A stretch of 9,386 nucleotides of DNA from NCBI GenBank assembly GCA_947039055.1, contig CAMQYB010000059.1, positions 1 to 9,386 of the forward strand, read 5' to 3'. The notes below the pieces were generated by a model, which made no database searches, was not told where the DNA came from, and saw only the letters and a list, made by a program, of their open reading frames with translations. This stretch comes from an uncultured Deferribacteraceae bacterium (GTDB lineage: Bacteria > Chrysiogenota > Deferribacteres > Deferribacterales > Mucispirillaceae). Numbering within the stretch: the first letter of the stretch is position 1; each line of letters begins with the position of its first letter. This document shows, in pieces, positions 1 through 7,329 of the stretch. Position numbers and translations under genes: made by a program.

Positions 1-1
1 T

Positions 2-100
2 TATCTAAACTATCTAAATTATCTAAATTATCTAAACTATCTAAACTATCCAAACTATCTAAACTATCTAAACTATTTAAACTATTTAAACTATCTAAAT
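2..100. repeat. 9-bp tandem repeat (TATCTAAAC), 11 units
   Basis: Eleven head-to-tail 9-bp units with consensus TATCTAAAC run from 2 to 100. Variants are TATCTAAAT, TATCCAAAC and TATTTAAAC, and a partial twelfth unit enters the rodZ stop region. The array probably starts before the window. It lies immediately downstream of the minus-strand rodZ-like gene, whose stop codon uses bases 100-102. Because the unit is 9 bp, reading frames stay open: plus frame 1 reads (Ser-Lys-Leu)n from the window edge to a TAA at 121-123. Whether it is the tail of a convergent gene or an intergenic repeat cannot be decided here. Confidence 0.95.
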
Positions 101-1041
101 TATCTTTTTACGTCCAGCATTAATTTATCGTTCTCTAATTTATATTTCAGCCCTCTTCTTACAGAGCCAGTTCTGCCGAATTTATCAAGAGTTTGACGAC
201 CGTATGTAACAGATAACCCTGCTGCGTTTCCGATATCTAATGTAAAGTTATCTATAAAATATACAGCTTTAGATTGTCCTGGTAGTCCAAAATATTCTAC
301 TGCTGGAAGACCGTCTGATTGATATTTTACCCAACACTCTTCTTTGAAACCAAAAATTAATCTCTTAGGTGTTGGTGCTACAATAATCTCGTTTACAGGT
401 ATTATACCTCTTACAACATTACTTACTGGTGGAGGCATTAATTGATTATTTTGTGCTTCAGGAACTTTTGTACCGTTAGTTGTTTCATCTAATAATGTAT
501 TAATGTTGGTTGTTGGTGATGGATACTCTATAGACATATTTTCAACTTCATCTCTTTCAACGACAACAATTGTTGATGAAACATTTTTTAATGAATAAAA
601 TACGTAATATGATATTGCTCCAACAATTAATAGTCCAACTATTACAGCAATCATTATAACATTACTGTTGCTAACCGTCTCTTCTGTATCTTCAACAAAT
701 TCAACTTTATCAGCTGGAACGTCTTTTTTAACACGACCATTATTTGTATGACTATCAGCCGTGTCGTTATCAACACTCTTTACGCCAAACGCCTTCGTTC
801 CTGTTTTTGGATACTCTGTATCAAAAAGAGGTTTAATCTGCACCTCATAATCGTAACCTAAAAACTCTGCATACTGTTTTACAAATCCGTATGCGTGAAG
901 ATATGAAGGCATTTCATGAAACGCTCCTTTATCCATCAATAATATTGAGTTCTCTCGTATCTTTGTTTCTTGTGCTACCATTTTAACTGTCTTGCCTAAT
1001 TCTTCTCGTTTACTTTTTAATAATTTCGCTAATTCACTCAT
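100..1041 (-). CDS. rodZ: RodZ-like cytoskeletal/cell-shape protein (HTH + TM + DUF4115)
   Basis: This is a 313-residue bitopic membrane protein. Residues about 3-70 form the RodZ-type helix-turn-helix (LAKLLKSKREELGKTVKMVA, then a Y-x-x-G-F-V-x-x-Y-A-x-x-L-G segment at 48-62). In known RodZ this domain is cytoplasmic and contacts MreB. A charged linker leads to one membrane helix at about 128-149. After it come a low-complexity periplasmic linker (155-225) and a C-terminal DUF4115-like beta domain (about 227-311), with the typical W-V dipeptide (237-238) followed by D-G (243-244), and an I-G-N-A-A-G segment (270-275). It is the last gene of the birA-coaX-rodZ operon, 47 nt after coaX. The ATG start follows a weak AGAAGA ribosome site. 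The stop abuts the 9-bp repeat array. The family assignment is solid. The MreB role is inferred from the family. Confidence 0.87.
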   Translation of the reverse strand: MSELAKLLKSKREELGKTVKMVAQETKIRENSILLMDKGAFHEMPSYLHAYGFVKQYAEFLGYDYEVQIKPLFDTEYPKTGTKAFGVKSVDNDTADSHTNNGRVKKDVPADKVEFVEDTEETVSNSNVIMIAVIVGLLIVGAISYYVFYSLKNVSSTIVVVERDEVENMSIEYPSPTTNINTLLDETTNGTKVPEAQNNQLMPPPVSNVVRGIIPVNEIIVAPTPKRLIFGFKEECWVKYQSDGLPAVEYFGLPGQSKAVYFIDNFTLDIGNAAGLSVTYGRQTLDKFGRTGSVRRGLKYKLENDKLMLDVKR

Positions 1042-1088
1042 AGTTCTTCTTTTATAATTTATTTTTTACTAATCGCACAAAATGCAAT

Positions 1089-1868
1089 CTATACTTTACT
1101 TATATCGTAAATATACTTCAAACCATGAAGAGTAAGATACGGCTCATGAATAACAGGATACTTAACATCACCAACAAAAACGCTAGACAGTCCACCTGTA
1201 AATATAATATTAACCTCTAATTCACGTCCATCAAACTTCTCTTTCAATATTCTAGTTAACAAACCATTAACTAAATCAAGATAACCGTAATACACGCCTG
1301 ATCTTATAGCCGTAACCGTATCTGTTCCTAAAACCTGCGTTGGAACTGACAACGGAACTTGTGGTAGTAGAGATGTACTATTATGTAATTGTTCCGAAAA
1401 TAGTCTCGCACCTGGTGCTATAATACAACCGATAAAATCTCCGTTTTCAGATATAGTGTTAAACGTAGACGCTGTACCCATATCGACAACTATAGCTGGA
1501 GTTGAATATTTCATCTTAGCTCCAACAATATCTGAAACAATATCTGTACCTATATAATCAGGATCTTTTATGTTAGGAATCATCTTATATGGAAAAATAT
1601 CTTTAACTAAGTATGCTTCCTTTTTTAAATGTTTCTTAACAAACTCTACAATTAGAGGTGTTATAAGTAAAACAACAGATGAAATAACTACAGCTTCAAT
1701 ATCATCAATCAATACGCCACTTTCAGATAATTTAGGCAATATCATCAACGAATATTCATCAACTGTTGCTGTACCATCTGAATTAACTCTAAAATCAAAA
1801 GCTAGTTCATCCCCTCTATATCCTCCGATACAGATGTTACTATTGCCTATATCAATTACTATTATCAA
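1089..1868 (-). CDS. coaX: type III pantothenate kinase, TTG start
   Basis: A 259-residue ASKHA-fold kinase expected to phosphorylate pantothenate, the first step of CoA synthesis. The N-terminal phosphate loop D6-I-G-N-S-N is typical. Also visible are V-V-D-M-G-T-A-S-T-F (127-136), the P-G-A-R-L-F stretch with a downstream L-L-P-Q-V-P-L, T-G-G, and the C-terminal E-P-Y-L-T-L-H-G-L. The length matches the family. The start is TTG at 1868-1866: it begins exactly at the canonical N-terminus and has a GGAGA site 8 nt upstream inside the end of birA. Only 3 nt separate it from the birA stop, so translation is probably coupled. Two motifs deviate. The usual G-x-D-R motif reads G107-T-D-I, so the Arg is missing, and the usual S-V-V-P reads S-V-V-L. 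Asp109 and the phosphate loop are kept, so activity is likely but not certain. Confidence 0.9.
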   Translation of the reverse strand: MIIVIDIGNSNICIGGYRGDELAFDFRVNSDGTATVDEYSLMILPKLSESGVLIDDIEAVVISSVVLLITPLIVEFVKKHLKKEAYLVKDIFPYKMIPNIKDPDYIGTDIVSDIVGAKMKYSTPAIVVDMGTASTFNTISENGDFIGCIIAPGARLFSEQLHNSTSLLPQVPLSVPTQVLGTDTVTAIRSGVYYGYLDLVNGLLTRILKEKFDGRELEVNIIFTGGLSSVFVGDVKYPVIHEPYLTLHGLKYIYDISKV

Positions 1869-1871
1869 GAC

Positions 1872-2651
1872 TTACATCTCCGATTGTTTATTATCAATAC
1901 TAACATCACCGATTGTTATTGTCGCAAGGGACCTTTGAGCATCTATAACAATTAATCCACCATCTTTATTAATACCGTACTCTCTATATGTTTTCTTTTC
2001 ATCGCCAACCGTAACAGAGATATCGCCACCTTTACACGCTGTATAATCTTTCCACATGGCTTTGATATCTAGCTCGCCTGTAATCAATTTACTAATATTA
2101 TTTTCAAGTCGTAATAGTATAGATGCCAATATAACATCTGGATATAATGATTTTAGATAGTTATCACCCAAAGTAGTTATATTTCCATTAACAACAATAC
2201 TTTCTGTTTTGCCAGACATATTAACGCCAACGCCTAATACAATTCTCGTAAGCTCTTCGCCAGAAAAGTTTACCTTTAAAACCATACCAGCAACTTTCTT
2301 ATTACTTATCATTATATCATTAGGCCATTTAAGAGATGTGCCACCGATGTATTTACTAAACGCCTCGACAAGCGAATACCCTACGATTATGTTGAGTGGC
2401 TCTAGGAGGTTTGTTGCAATAAGAGGTAGCTCAACTGAGAACAGTAAAGACTCATCGCAGTTTTCCCACCGATTATTGTTTCTACCCATACCATTTGTTT
2501 GAACACTTGCAACAACAATTTTACCCTCAATACGAGGATTTCTTAAAAGGTGATCGTTAGTTGAAGATAAAGTCTTAAAAAACTCTATTTCTTTACCTAA
2601 ATATTTTGTTTTTAAAATATCCTTAAATGAACTCACACAAAAGGTCGCCAT
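1872..2651 (-). CDS. birA: biotin--[acetyl-CoA-carboxylase] ligase, class I (no DNA-binding domain)
   Basis: A 259-residue biotin protein ligase that makes biotinyl-AMP and transfers biotin to a carrier-protein lysine. Visible motifs are S30-T-N near the start of the catalytic domain, the biotinyl-AMP loop G54-M-G-R-N-N-N-R-W (usually G-R-G-R), K108-W-P-N-D-I, and K118-K-V-A-G-M with Lys119 at the conserved catalytic position. A small C-terminal SH3-like domain follows (about 210-250). There is no N-terminal winged helix, so this is the catalytic-only class and should not be its own repressor, unlike E. coli BirA. It is the first gene of the birA-coaX-rodZ operon. The ATG at 2651 has a strong GAGGG site 5 nt upstream. 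A promoter lies about 100 nt upstream. Confidence 0.94.
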   Translation of the reverse strand: MATFCVSSFKDILKTKYLGKEIEFFKTLSSTNDHLLRNPRIEGKIVVASVQTNGMGRNNNRWENCDESLLFSVELPLIATNLLEPLNIIVGYSLVEAFSKYIGGTSLKWPNDIMISNKKVAGMVLKVNFSGEELTRIVLGVGVNMSGKTESIVVNGNITTLGDNYLKSLYPDVILASILLRLENNISKLITGELDIKAMWKDYTACKGGDISVTVGDEKKTYREYGINKDGGLIVIDAQRSLATITIGDVSIDNKQSEM

Positions 2652-2753
2652 AACATCCCTCTAATAAAAACATGATTAACAACTATAGCCACATAAGTAA
2701 TATCATTAATAATCTTAACAACTTATAGATATAATTTTTCACACATTAAACTT

Positions 2754-2770
2754 TATTCTATTATAGAATA
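2754..2770. promoter_or_regulatory. 17-bp perfect palindrome, candidate operator
   Basis: TATTCTAT and ATAGAATA are perfect 8-bp inverted arms around a single central T. The element covers the predicted birA -10 and part of its spacer, which is where a dimeric repressor would block polymerase. The form (7-1-7 or 8-1-8, A/T-rich) is broadly like Fur/PerR-family boxes, but no regulator can be named from sequence alone. Confidence 0.5.
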
Positions 2771-2783
2771 GTAGATTTATCAA
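2755..2783 (-). promoter_or_regulatory. sigma-70-type promoter for birA-coaX-rodZ
   Basis: On the minus strand a TTGATA -35 (2783-2778) is followed after exactly 17 bp by a TAGAAT -10 (2760-2755), each 5 of 6 to consensus. Transcription would start near 2748 and leave a leader of about 95 nt before birA. No structured riboswitch is apparent in that leader. The -10 lies within a 17-bp palindrome. Confidence 0.6.
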
Positions 2784-2865
2784 CCATTAAAATATTTAAC
2801 AAATACTTTATATTGAACATTATGAATATCTCTTTTATTAGATTGAAAAATAATATACTTTATGC

Positions 2866-2893
2866 TTGAAGAATACTACCAATATGTTATAGT
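2866..2893 (+). promoter_or_regulatory. candidate promoter for leuS-lptE-holA
   Basis: TTGAAG (2866-2871), a 16-bp spacer, then TATAGT (2888-2893, 5 of 6 to consensus) give a start about 35 nt before leuS. A second weaker option is TTGAAC (2813-2818), 17 bp, TATTAG (2836-2841). No T-box leader is present upstream of leuS. Confidence 0.5.
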
Positions 2894-2931
2894 TAGATTT
2901 CGTTAAATAGAACCGTGTAGAAGGAATTAAT

Positions 2932-5487
2932 ATGAAATATAACCCTAAAGCTTTTGAAAGTTTATGGCAATCAAAATGGAGTGAAAAGGAGATCTTTCAT
3001 CTAAAAGATGATAAATCTATACCTAAATATTACTGTTTAGAGATGCTACCATACCCATCTGGAAATATACACATGGGACACGTTAGAAATTACTCTATAG
3101 GAGACGCTCTTGCTAGATATAAACTTATGCAAGGATTTAATGTCTTACACCCTATGGGCTGGGACTCTTTCGGCTTACCTGCTGAAAATGCTGCTAAACA
3201 AAATAAACGTGACGCTGCTGAGTGGACATACTCTAACATAGAGAAAATGAAATCTCAGATCAAAAAATTAGGGTTCTCATACGACTGGAGTAGAGAGTTC
3301 GCAACATCTGATAAAACTTACTATAAATGGGAACAGATGATATTTATAAAGCTATGGGAGAAAGGTTTAGCTTATAAAAAACACTCTGAAGTAAACTGGT
3401 GTGATGACTGTGAAACTGTGCTTGCTAACGAACAAGTTGAAGACGGTGCTTGTTGGAGATGTGGAAATACAGTTAGATCTAAAGGGCTTAAACAATGGTT
3501 CTTGAAAATTACAGAGTACGCTGAAGAACTTCTTGATTATACCGACAAACTGCCGAACTGGCCTTCTAAAGTTTTAACTATGCAAAAAAACTGGATAGGA
3601 AAATCTACTGGTGCTGAAATAGATTTCAAAATTGTTGATGATAAAGATAATCAAACTATAACTGTTTTTACAACTAGAGCTGATACTCTATACGGTTCAA
3701 CTTTTATGCTGTTAGCACCTGAACATCCACTTGTTAAAACATTGATTAGCGACTCTAATAATAAAATTGAAATTGAAGAATTTATAAATAAAATGGCTAA
3801 ACTTGATAACATAAATAGATCAAGTGATAAAAATAAAGATGGCGTATTTATAGGCAAGTATGTTCTAAACCCTGCAACAAACACAAAGATACCTATCTAC
3901 TTAGCAAACTATATTCTCATGGGATACGGAACTGGTGCTGTTATGGCTGTGCCTGCTCACGATGAAAGAGATTTTGAGTTCGCTAAAAAATATAACCTAG
4001 ATATCAACGTTGTAATCTCTCCAACTGATAAAGAGTTAATAGCATCTGAAATGACAGAAGCTTATACTGGAGCTGGAAATCTTATTAACTCTGGTATATT
4101 AGATGGTATGAATTCTAAGGATGCCAATATAAAAATGATAGATCATTTAGGCGATTATGCTCGTAAATCTATCAACTATAAATTACGTGATTGGGGCGTA
4201 TCAAGACAGCGTTATTGGGGTACACCTGTTCCATTTATTTACTGTGATGATTGTGGAATGCTTCCTGTACCGTTAGCCGATCTGCCTGTTGTTCTGCCAA
4301 CAAATGTTGATTTTTCAAAACAGGGAAATCCACTCGATAACGCTACTGATTTCGTTAATGTTAAATGTCCTAAATGTGGCAAAGATGCAAAACGTGAAAC
4401 TGATACTATGGATACTTTTATGGAGTCGTCTTGGTATTATCTAAGATATATTTCTCCTGACTGCGATACAGATATATTTAATAAAGATGATGTTAATTTC
4501 TTCATGCCTGTTGATCAATATATCGGTGGAATTGAACACGCTGTTATGCACCTACTTTATGCAAGATTTTTTACTAAAGCTTTGCGTGATCTTGGATATA
4601 TAAATTTCGATGAACCGTTCGATGCTCTATTAACACAAGGTATGGTTTGTATGGAAAGTGTTAAATGTCCGACTGATGGATATCTATACCCTGAAGAACA
4701 TACGGATAGCAAATGTCTTAAATGTGGAGACGATGTTGTTAAAGGCAGAATTGAAAAGATGAGCAAATCGAAGAAAAATGTTATTGATCCTGACTCATTA
4801 GTTGATGAATACGGTGCCGATACAATTAGATTATTTTCACTCTTTGCAGCACCTCCTGCGCTTGAAATTGAATGGAGCGAAAACGGTGTTGAAGGTGGAT
4901 ATAGATTTCTTAATAGATTATATAGATTAGTTATGATCGCTAAAGATACCGTAATTAAATATTCTAAAACTCCAGAATTTACAGACGGACTTGCTAAAGA
5001 AATTATGCAGATGACACATATAACTATTAAACGTGTTACAACAGATATTGAGAGGTTTCAGTTTAATACTGCGATCGCTGCTATTATGGAATTCTTAAAC
5101 TTTTTGTCGCCAGTATTTGAAAAATTAAGTAGTGATAATGAGAAGACAGCTTACGCTGATGCAATTAGAAAAATGTTAATTCTTATAACTCCTATCACTC
5201 CGCATATTGCAGAAGAGCTTTGGAAAGAAATTAATGAAACATCATTTATATCAGATACAAAATGGGCTGAATATAATGAAAGTTTTACGGTGAAAGATGA
5301 TATCACAATCGTTGTTCAAGTTAACGGAAAACTTAGAAGTGAATTAAAATTTAATCGTGGTGTTGATGAAAATACAGCGATTGAAACAGCGTTAAAAGAT
5401 GAAAAAGTTCTGCCTCATATTGATGGTAAAGAGATCATAAAAAAAATCTTTGTGAAAGATAAACTGATATCTTTAGTGGTTAAGTAA
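2932..5487 (+). CDS. leuS: leucyl-tRNA synthetase
   Basis: This is a full-length 851-residue bacterial LeuRS that charges tRNA-Leu. The class I signature is H47-M-G-H (HIGH) and the second is K609-M-S-K-S. The CP1 editing domain shows T-T-R-A-D-T-L-Y-G (247-255) and G-T-G-A-V-M-A-V-P-A-H-D-E-R-D (333-347), with the conserved Asp in H-D-E-R-D. Zinc-ribbon Cys sets occur at C157/C160/C174/C177, C438/C441/C479/C482 and C579/C595/C598. The catalytic S-S-W-Y-Y-L-R-Y segment and the C-terminal Q-V-N-G-K-L-R tRNA-binding domain are intact. The ATG at 2932 has AAGGA 6 nt upstream. It is the first gene of the leuS-lptE-holA operon, and its stop is 2 nt before lptE. Nothing looks degenerate. Confidence 0.99.
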   Translation: MKYNPKAFESLWQSKWSEKEIFHLKDDKSIPKYYCLEMLPYPSGNIHMGHVRNYSIGDALARYKLMQGFNVLHPMGWDSFGLPAENAAKQNKRDAAEWTYSNIEKMKSQIKKLGFSYDWSREFATSDKTYYKWEQMIFIKLWEKGLAYKKHSEVNWCDDCETVLANEQVEDGACWRCGNTVRSKGLKQWFLKITEYAEELLDYTDKLPNWPSKVLTMQKNWIGKSTGAEIDFKIVDDKDNQTITVFTTRADTLYGSTFMLLAPEHPLVKTLISDSNNKIEIEEFINKMAKLDNINRSSDKNKDGVFIGKYVLNPATNTKIPIYLANYILMGYGTGAVMAVPAHDERDFEFAKKYNLDINVVISPTDKELIASEMTEAYTGAGNLINSGILDGMNSKDANIKMIDHLGDYARKSINYKLRDWGVSRQRYWGTPVPFIYCDDCGMLPVPLADLPVVLPTNVDFSKQGNPLDNATDFVNVKCPKCGKDAKRETDTMDTFMESSWYYLRYISPDCDTDIFNKDDVNFFMPVDQYIGGIEHAVMHLLYARFFTKALRDLGYINFDEPFDALLTQGMVCMESVKCPTDGYLYPEEHTDSKCLKCGDDVVKGRIEKMSKSKKNVIDPDSLVDEYGADTIRLFSLFAAPPALEIEWSENGVEGGYRFLNRLYRLVMIAKDTVIKYSKTPEFTDGLAKEIMQMTHITIKRVTTDIERFQFNTAIAAIMEFLNFLSPVFEKLSSDNEKTAYADAIRKMLILITPITPHIAEELWKEINETSFISDTKWAEYNESFTVKDDITIVVQVNGKLRSELKFNRGVDENTAIETALKDEKVLPHIDGKEIIKKIFVKDKLISLVVK

Positions 5488-5489
5488 TA

Positions 5490-5996
5490 ATGAAAAATAG
5501 TGTGTTAAAGTTTTCAGTTGTAATTATGTTTATGATAACGACGGTATCGTGTGGATACTCTATACGTGGAATTAGTAAAGATGGTGTTAAGCCTAGTTTC
5601 TATGTTGAAAATACTTGGAACAAATCTCCGTCTGCAATACTCACCCCTCTCATACAAACAATCATAGAAGATTACTTGATCGATTACAACGAACTTGCAA
5701 GAGAGAGTTATGCAAAATACACATTATCTCCTATTGTCAACAGTATCGACTACTCTCCTCTAATAACATCACAGTACGATGAATCAACTGCTACAAACAC
5801 TAAGATAGAAATAACTTTTATTGTATCTGATAGAGCTGGAGTAGAAATATACTCTGGAACATTTTCTGCTGTTAAATCATATCCTGTAGCTGGGGCTGCT
5901 GCTGAAATTATTCGTGGTAGAGAGATTAGTGTGGCTGAAGCAATCGATAGTATCATGGCAGATTTTAGAAATAGTTTTTATAAAATTGATAGATAA
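5490..5996 (+). CDS. lptE: LptE-family LPS-assembly lipoprotein
   Basis: A 168-residue lipoprotein. A hydrophobic signal peptide (residues 6-19) ends in T-V-S-C with Cys21 as the lipidation site, followed directly by G-Y, the C-G-Y start typical of LptE. In known systems LptE plugs the LptD barrel in the outer membrane and helps insert LPS. The body is a small alpha/beta fold, with an amphipathic segment at about 145-165 near the C-terminus. It sits between leuS and holA, the position lptE occupies in many diderm bacteria. That context supports the call, because LptE sequence conservation is weak. The start is 2 nt after the leuS stop with no clear ribosome site, suggesting translational coupling. 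Confidence 0.82.
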   Translation: MKNSVLKFSVVIMFMITTVSCGYSIRGISKDGVKPSFYVENTWNKSPSAILTPLIQTIIEDYLIDYNELARESYAKYTLSPIVNSIDYSPLITSQYDESTATNTKIEITFIVSDRAGVEIYSGTFSAVKSYPVAGAAAEIIRGREISVAEAIDSIMADFRNSFYKIDR

Positions 5997-6011
5997 AAAT
6001 AAGTGGGTTGT

Positions 6012-6935
6012 ATGAATGAAAAGAGTATAATTATCGGTTCAGATTTTTTTATAACAACAAACGTAAATAAAGTTGTTGATAAAAATGAAGATGCTGATAT
6101 AGAAAAATATTTCGGTGATGAATTAAATGTTGATGAGTATTTTGCGTTCATAAATTCCCCCTCAATTTTTGGAAATGATAAAATAGCTTACATTAGAAAT
6201 ATAGATAAAATTAAGGATCTGATGGGGTTTTTAAAATCAGTAGAAACTTGTATTGAAACTACGTTAATATTTTCTACAACGCTATCATTAACGGAGCTTG
6301 AAAAAAAGAGTAAAGGTATACAGAAATATATTAAAGCTCTTGAGTATAAACTGATAATTGAACCTACTGTGAAAGCTATGTCTGTTACTGCTAGTCATGA
6401 AGTTGTCGATATCTTTAAGATAAAAGGTATTGAGATAAATAATATGACAGCTATGCAAATACTTGAAACAACCTCTGGAAATTTGACAGCTATAAATAAT
6501 GAGGCAGAAAAATTTTCTATCTATCTTAACGCTAATCCTAATGAGAAACTTTCTGATGTTCTATCTAATTTATCAGGTAAAAAAACTGAATCTATATACG
6601 CTTTAATTGATGCCTTTGCTGAAAAGAAAATGGATAACGTGATTAAAATATTTAAAAACATTCCACTTAATGAAAATAGTAATGATTACAGAATTTATTA
6701 CGGTTTAGCAAAACGGATGTCTAATATATATTTTGCATATATATCTAATAAATTGATCGAAGAGTATCAAGATTTTGTGAAACAAAAAGTTGCTGGTAAT
6801 AAAAGATTTTGGACAAAAAATGAAGCGATAAAAATGATGGATAAATTTGCGTTACACGATCTTAATATCAAAACAGGCAAGATCAAATTCTATGAAGCGT
6901 TGGTAGATATTTTTGCATCTGTAAACACAAAGTAA
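6012..6935 (+). CDS. holA: DNA polymerase III delta subunit
   Basis: A 307-residue protein matching the clamp-loader delta subunit, which opens the sliding clamp during replication. It has an N-terminal AAA-like region with a P-S-I-F-G-N-D-K-I-A-Y-I-R-N-I-D-K stretch, equivalent to the S-L-F-x-x-x-K/R-x-V-x-x-x-N segment of HolA. A Lys/Glu-rich middle follows, then an all-helical C-terminal domain with the H-D-L-N-I-K-T-G-K segment, like the family's D-x-x-I-K-x-G. Delta lacks Walker motifs, as here. Its place after leuS-lptE agrees with the call. A GTG at 6003 in the same frame would add three residues. The ATG at 6012 is preferred because it starts at M-N-E-K-S-I-I-I-G and GTGG lies a few nt upstream. 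It is slightly shorter than usual (about 340). Confidence 0.86.
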   Translation: MNEKSIIIGSDFFITTNVNKVVDKNEDADIEKYFGDELNVDEYFAFINSPSIFGNDKIAYIRNIDKIKDLMGFLKSVETCIETTLIFSTTLSLTELEKKSKGIQKYIKALEYKLIIEPTVKAMSVTASHEVVDIFKIKGIEINNMTAMQILETTSGNLTAINNEAEKFSIYLNANPNEKLSDVLSNLSGKKTESIYALIDAFAEKKMDNVIKIFKNIPLNENSNDYRIYYGLAKRMSNIYFAYISNKLIEEYQDFVKQKVAGNKRFWTKNEAIKMMDKFALHDLNIKTGKIKFYEALVDIFASVNTK

Positions 6936-6936
6936 T

Positions 6937-6963
6937 CTGTTTGGTTGCGACCGACATAAACAG
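6937..6963 (+). terminator. weak terminator-like hairpin after holA
   Basis: CTGTTT (6937-6942) pairs perfectly with AAACAG (6958-6963) across a 15-nt loop, starting 2 nt after the holA stop. The following GCTTGCTTATTT is only moderately T-rich, so intrinsic termination would be inefficient. Confidence 0.35.
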
Positions 6964-6975
6964 GCTTGCTTATTT

Positions 6976-7015
6976 GTTATCCATTCCAACTAACAACTTA
7001 AAATGGCTGGATAAC
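6976..7015. repeat. inverted repeat, imperfect stem-loop
   Basis: GTTATCCA (6976-6983) and TGGATAAC (7008-7015) are perfect inverted arms. Three further base pairs (CCA/TGG) form inside after a small internal loop, leaving a 15-nt loop. There is no T-tract after it, so it is not a typical terminator. Its role is unknown. Confidence 0.55.
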
Positions 7016-7046
7016 TTACGCCCCACTCACATTAATATAATCACAC

Positions 7047-7117
7047 AAAACAATCGGCTTAAGTGTTATCGACATAAGCATTTATATGTTGCACTCAGTA
7101 TAAAACAATTCGCTTAA
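7047..7117. repeat. 16-bp imperfect direct repeat pair
   Basis: AAAACAATCGGCTTAA (7047-7062) and AAAACAATTCGCTTAA (7102-7117) match at 14 of 16 positions with a 55-bp period. Each is preceded by CACTCA, at a slightly different distance, and followed by a TATC-containing segment. This suggests the remains of a longer tandem unit. Confidence 0.6.
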
Positions 7118-7252
7118 TTACTATCAATACAAAATAATTTTACAATACACCTATCATACAACCTTTACAGTATTAAATTAAAATAGTTGCACACTCTACA
7201 ATCCTCTCTCTGAAATATATATTAATTATATATATATATATATTAAATAACT

Positions 7253-7281
7253 TTGACTTACCAAGAAGAGTGATATACATT
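7253..7281 (+). promoter_or_regulatory. promoter of the three-domain lipoprotein
   Basis: TTGACT (7253-7258) is followed after 17 bp by TACATT (7276-7281). An alternative extended -10, TGATATACA (7271-7279), also fits. The -35 lies just downstream of an (AT)n tract that could act as an UP-like element. It shares TTGACTTA with the promoter of the next lipoprotein gene. The leader is about 40 nt. Confidence 0.5.
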
Positions 7282-7329
7282 AGTAGAGTATATAAATTCA
7301 ACAAGATAACAAATACAGGAGAATATGGA

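Larger units (their letters stand above)
6936..7252. other. noncoding stretch with degenerate repeats between holA and the lipoprotein gene
   Basis: No convincing gene, tRNA or riboswitch was found here. It holds a weak terminator-like hairpin, a second inverted repeat, a pair of 16-bp direct repeats (7047-7062 and 7102-7117, 14 of 16 matching, 55 bp apart), further partial similarities (CGACATAA at about 6953 and 7070; GTTGCAC at about 7089 and 7187), and an (AT)n tract at 7215-7244 just before the next promoter. It looks like decayed repeat sequence. Confidence 0.6.

Noticed and set aside
2..110. Minus-strand (Leu-Asp-Ser)n peptide from the 9-bp repeat
   Set aside because: That frame meets a stop at 108-110 and has no ATG. 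Its only possible starts are TTG codons within the repeat itself.
1570..1938. Plus-strand ORF of 122 codons
   Set aside because: It is antisense to coaX and birA, whose motifs are clear, and the translation has no domain-like features.
2652..2931. T-box or other riboswitch before leuS
   Set aside because: No T-box sequence, specifier-type stem or terminator/antiterminator pair is visible, and the leader is short.
4557..4766. Minus-strand ORF inside leuS
   Set aside because: It is a shadow of the LeuRS coding frame. The same holds for those at 3651-3884, 2209-2502 and 5750-5956.
7270..7329. Upstream ATG extending the three-domain lipoprotein by 20 residues
   Set aside because: It lies within the promoter region, has no ribosome site and would bury the signal peptide.
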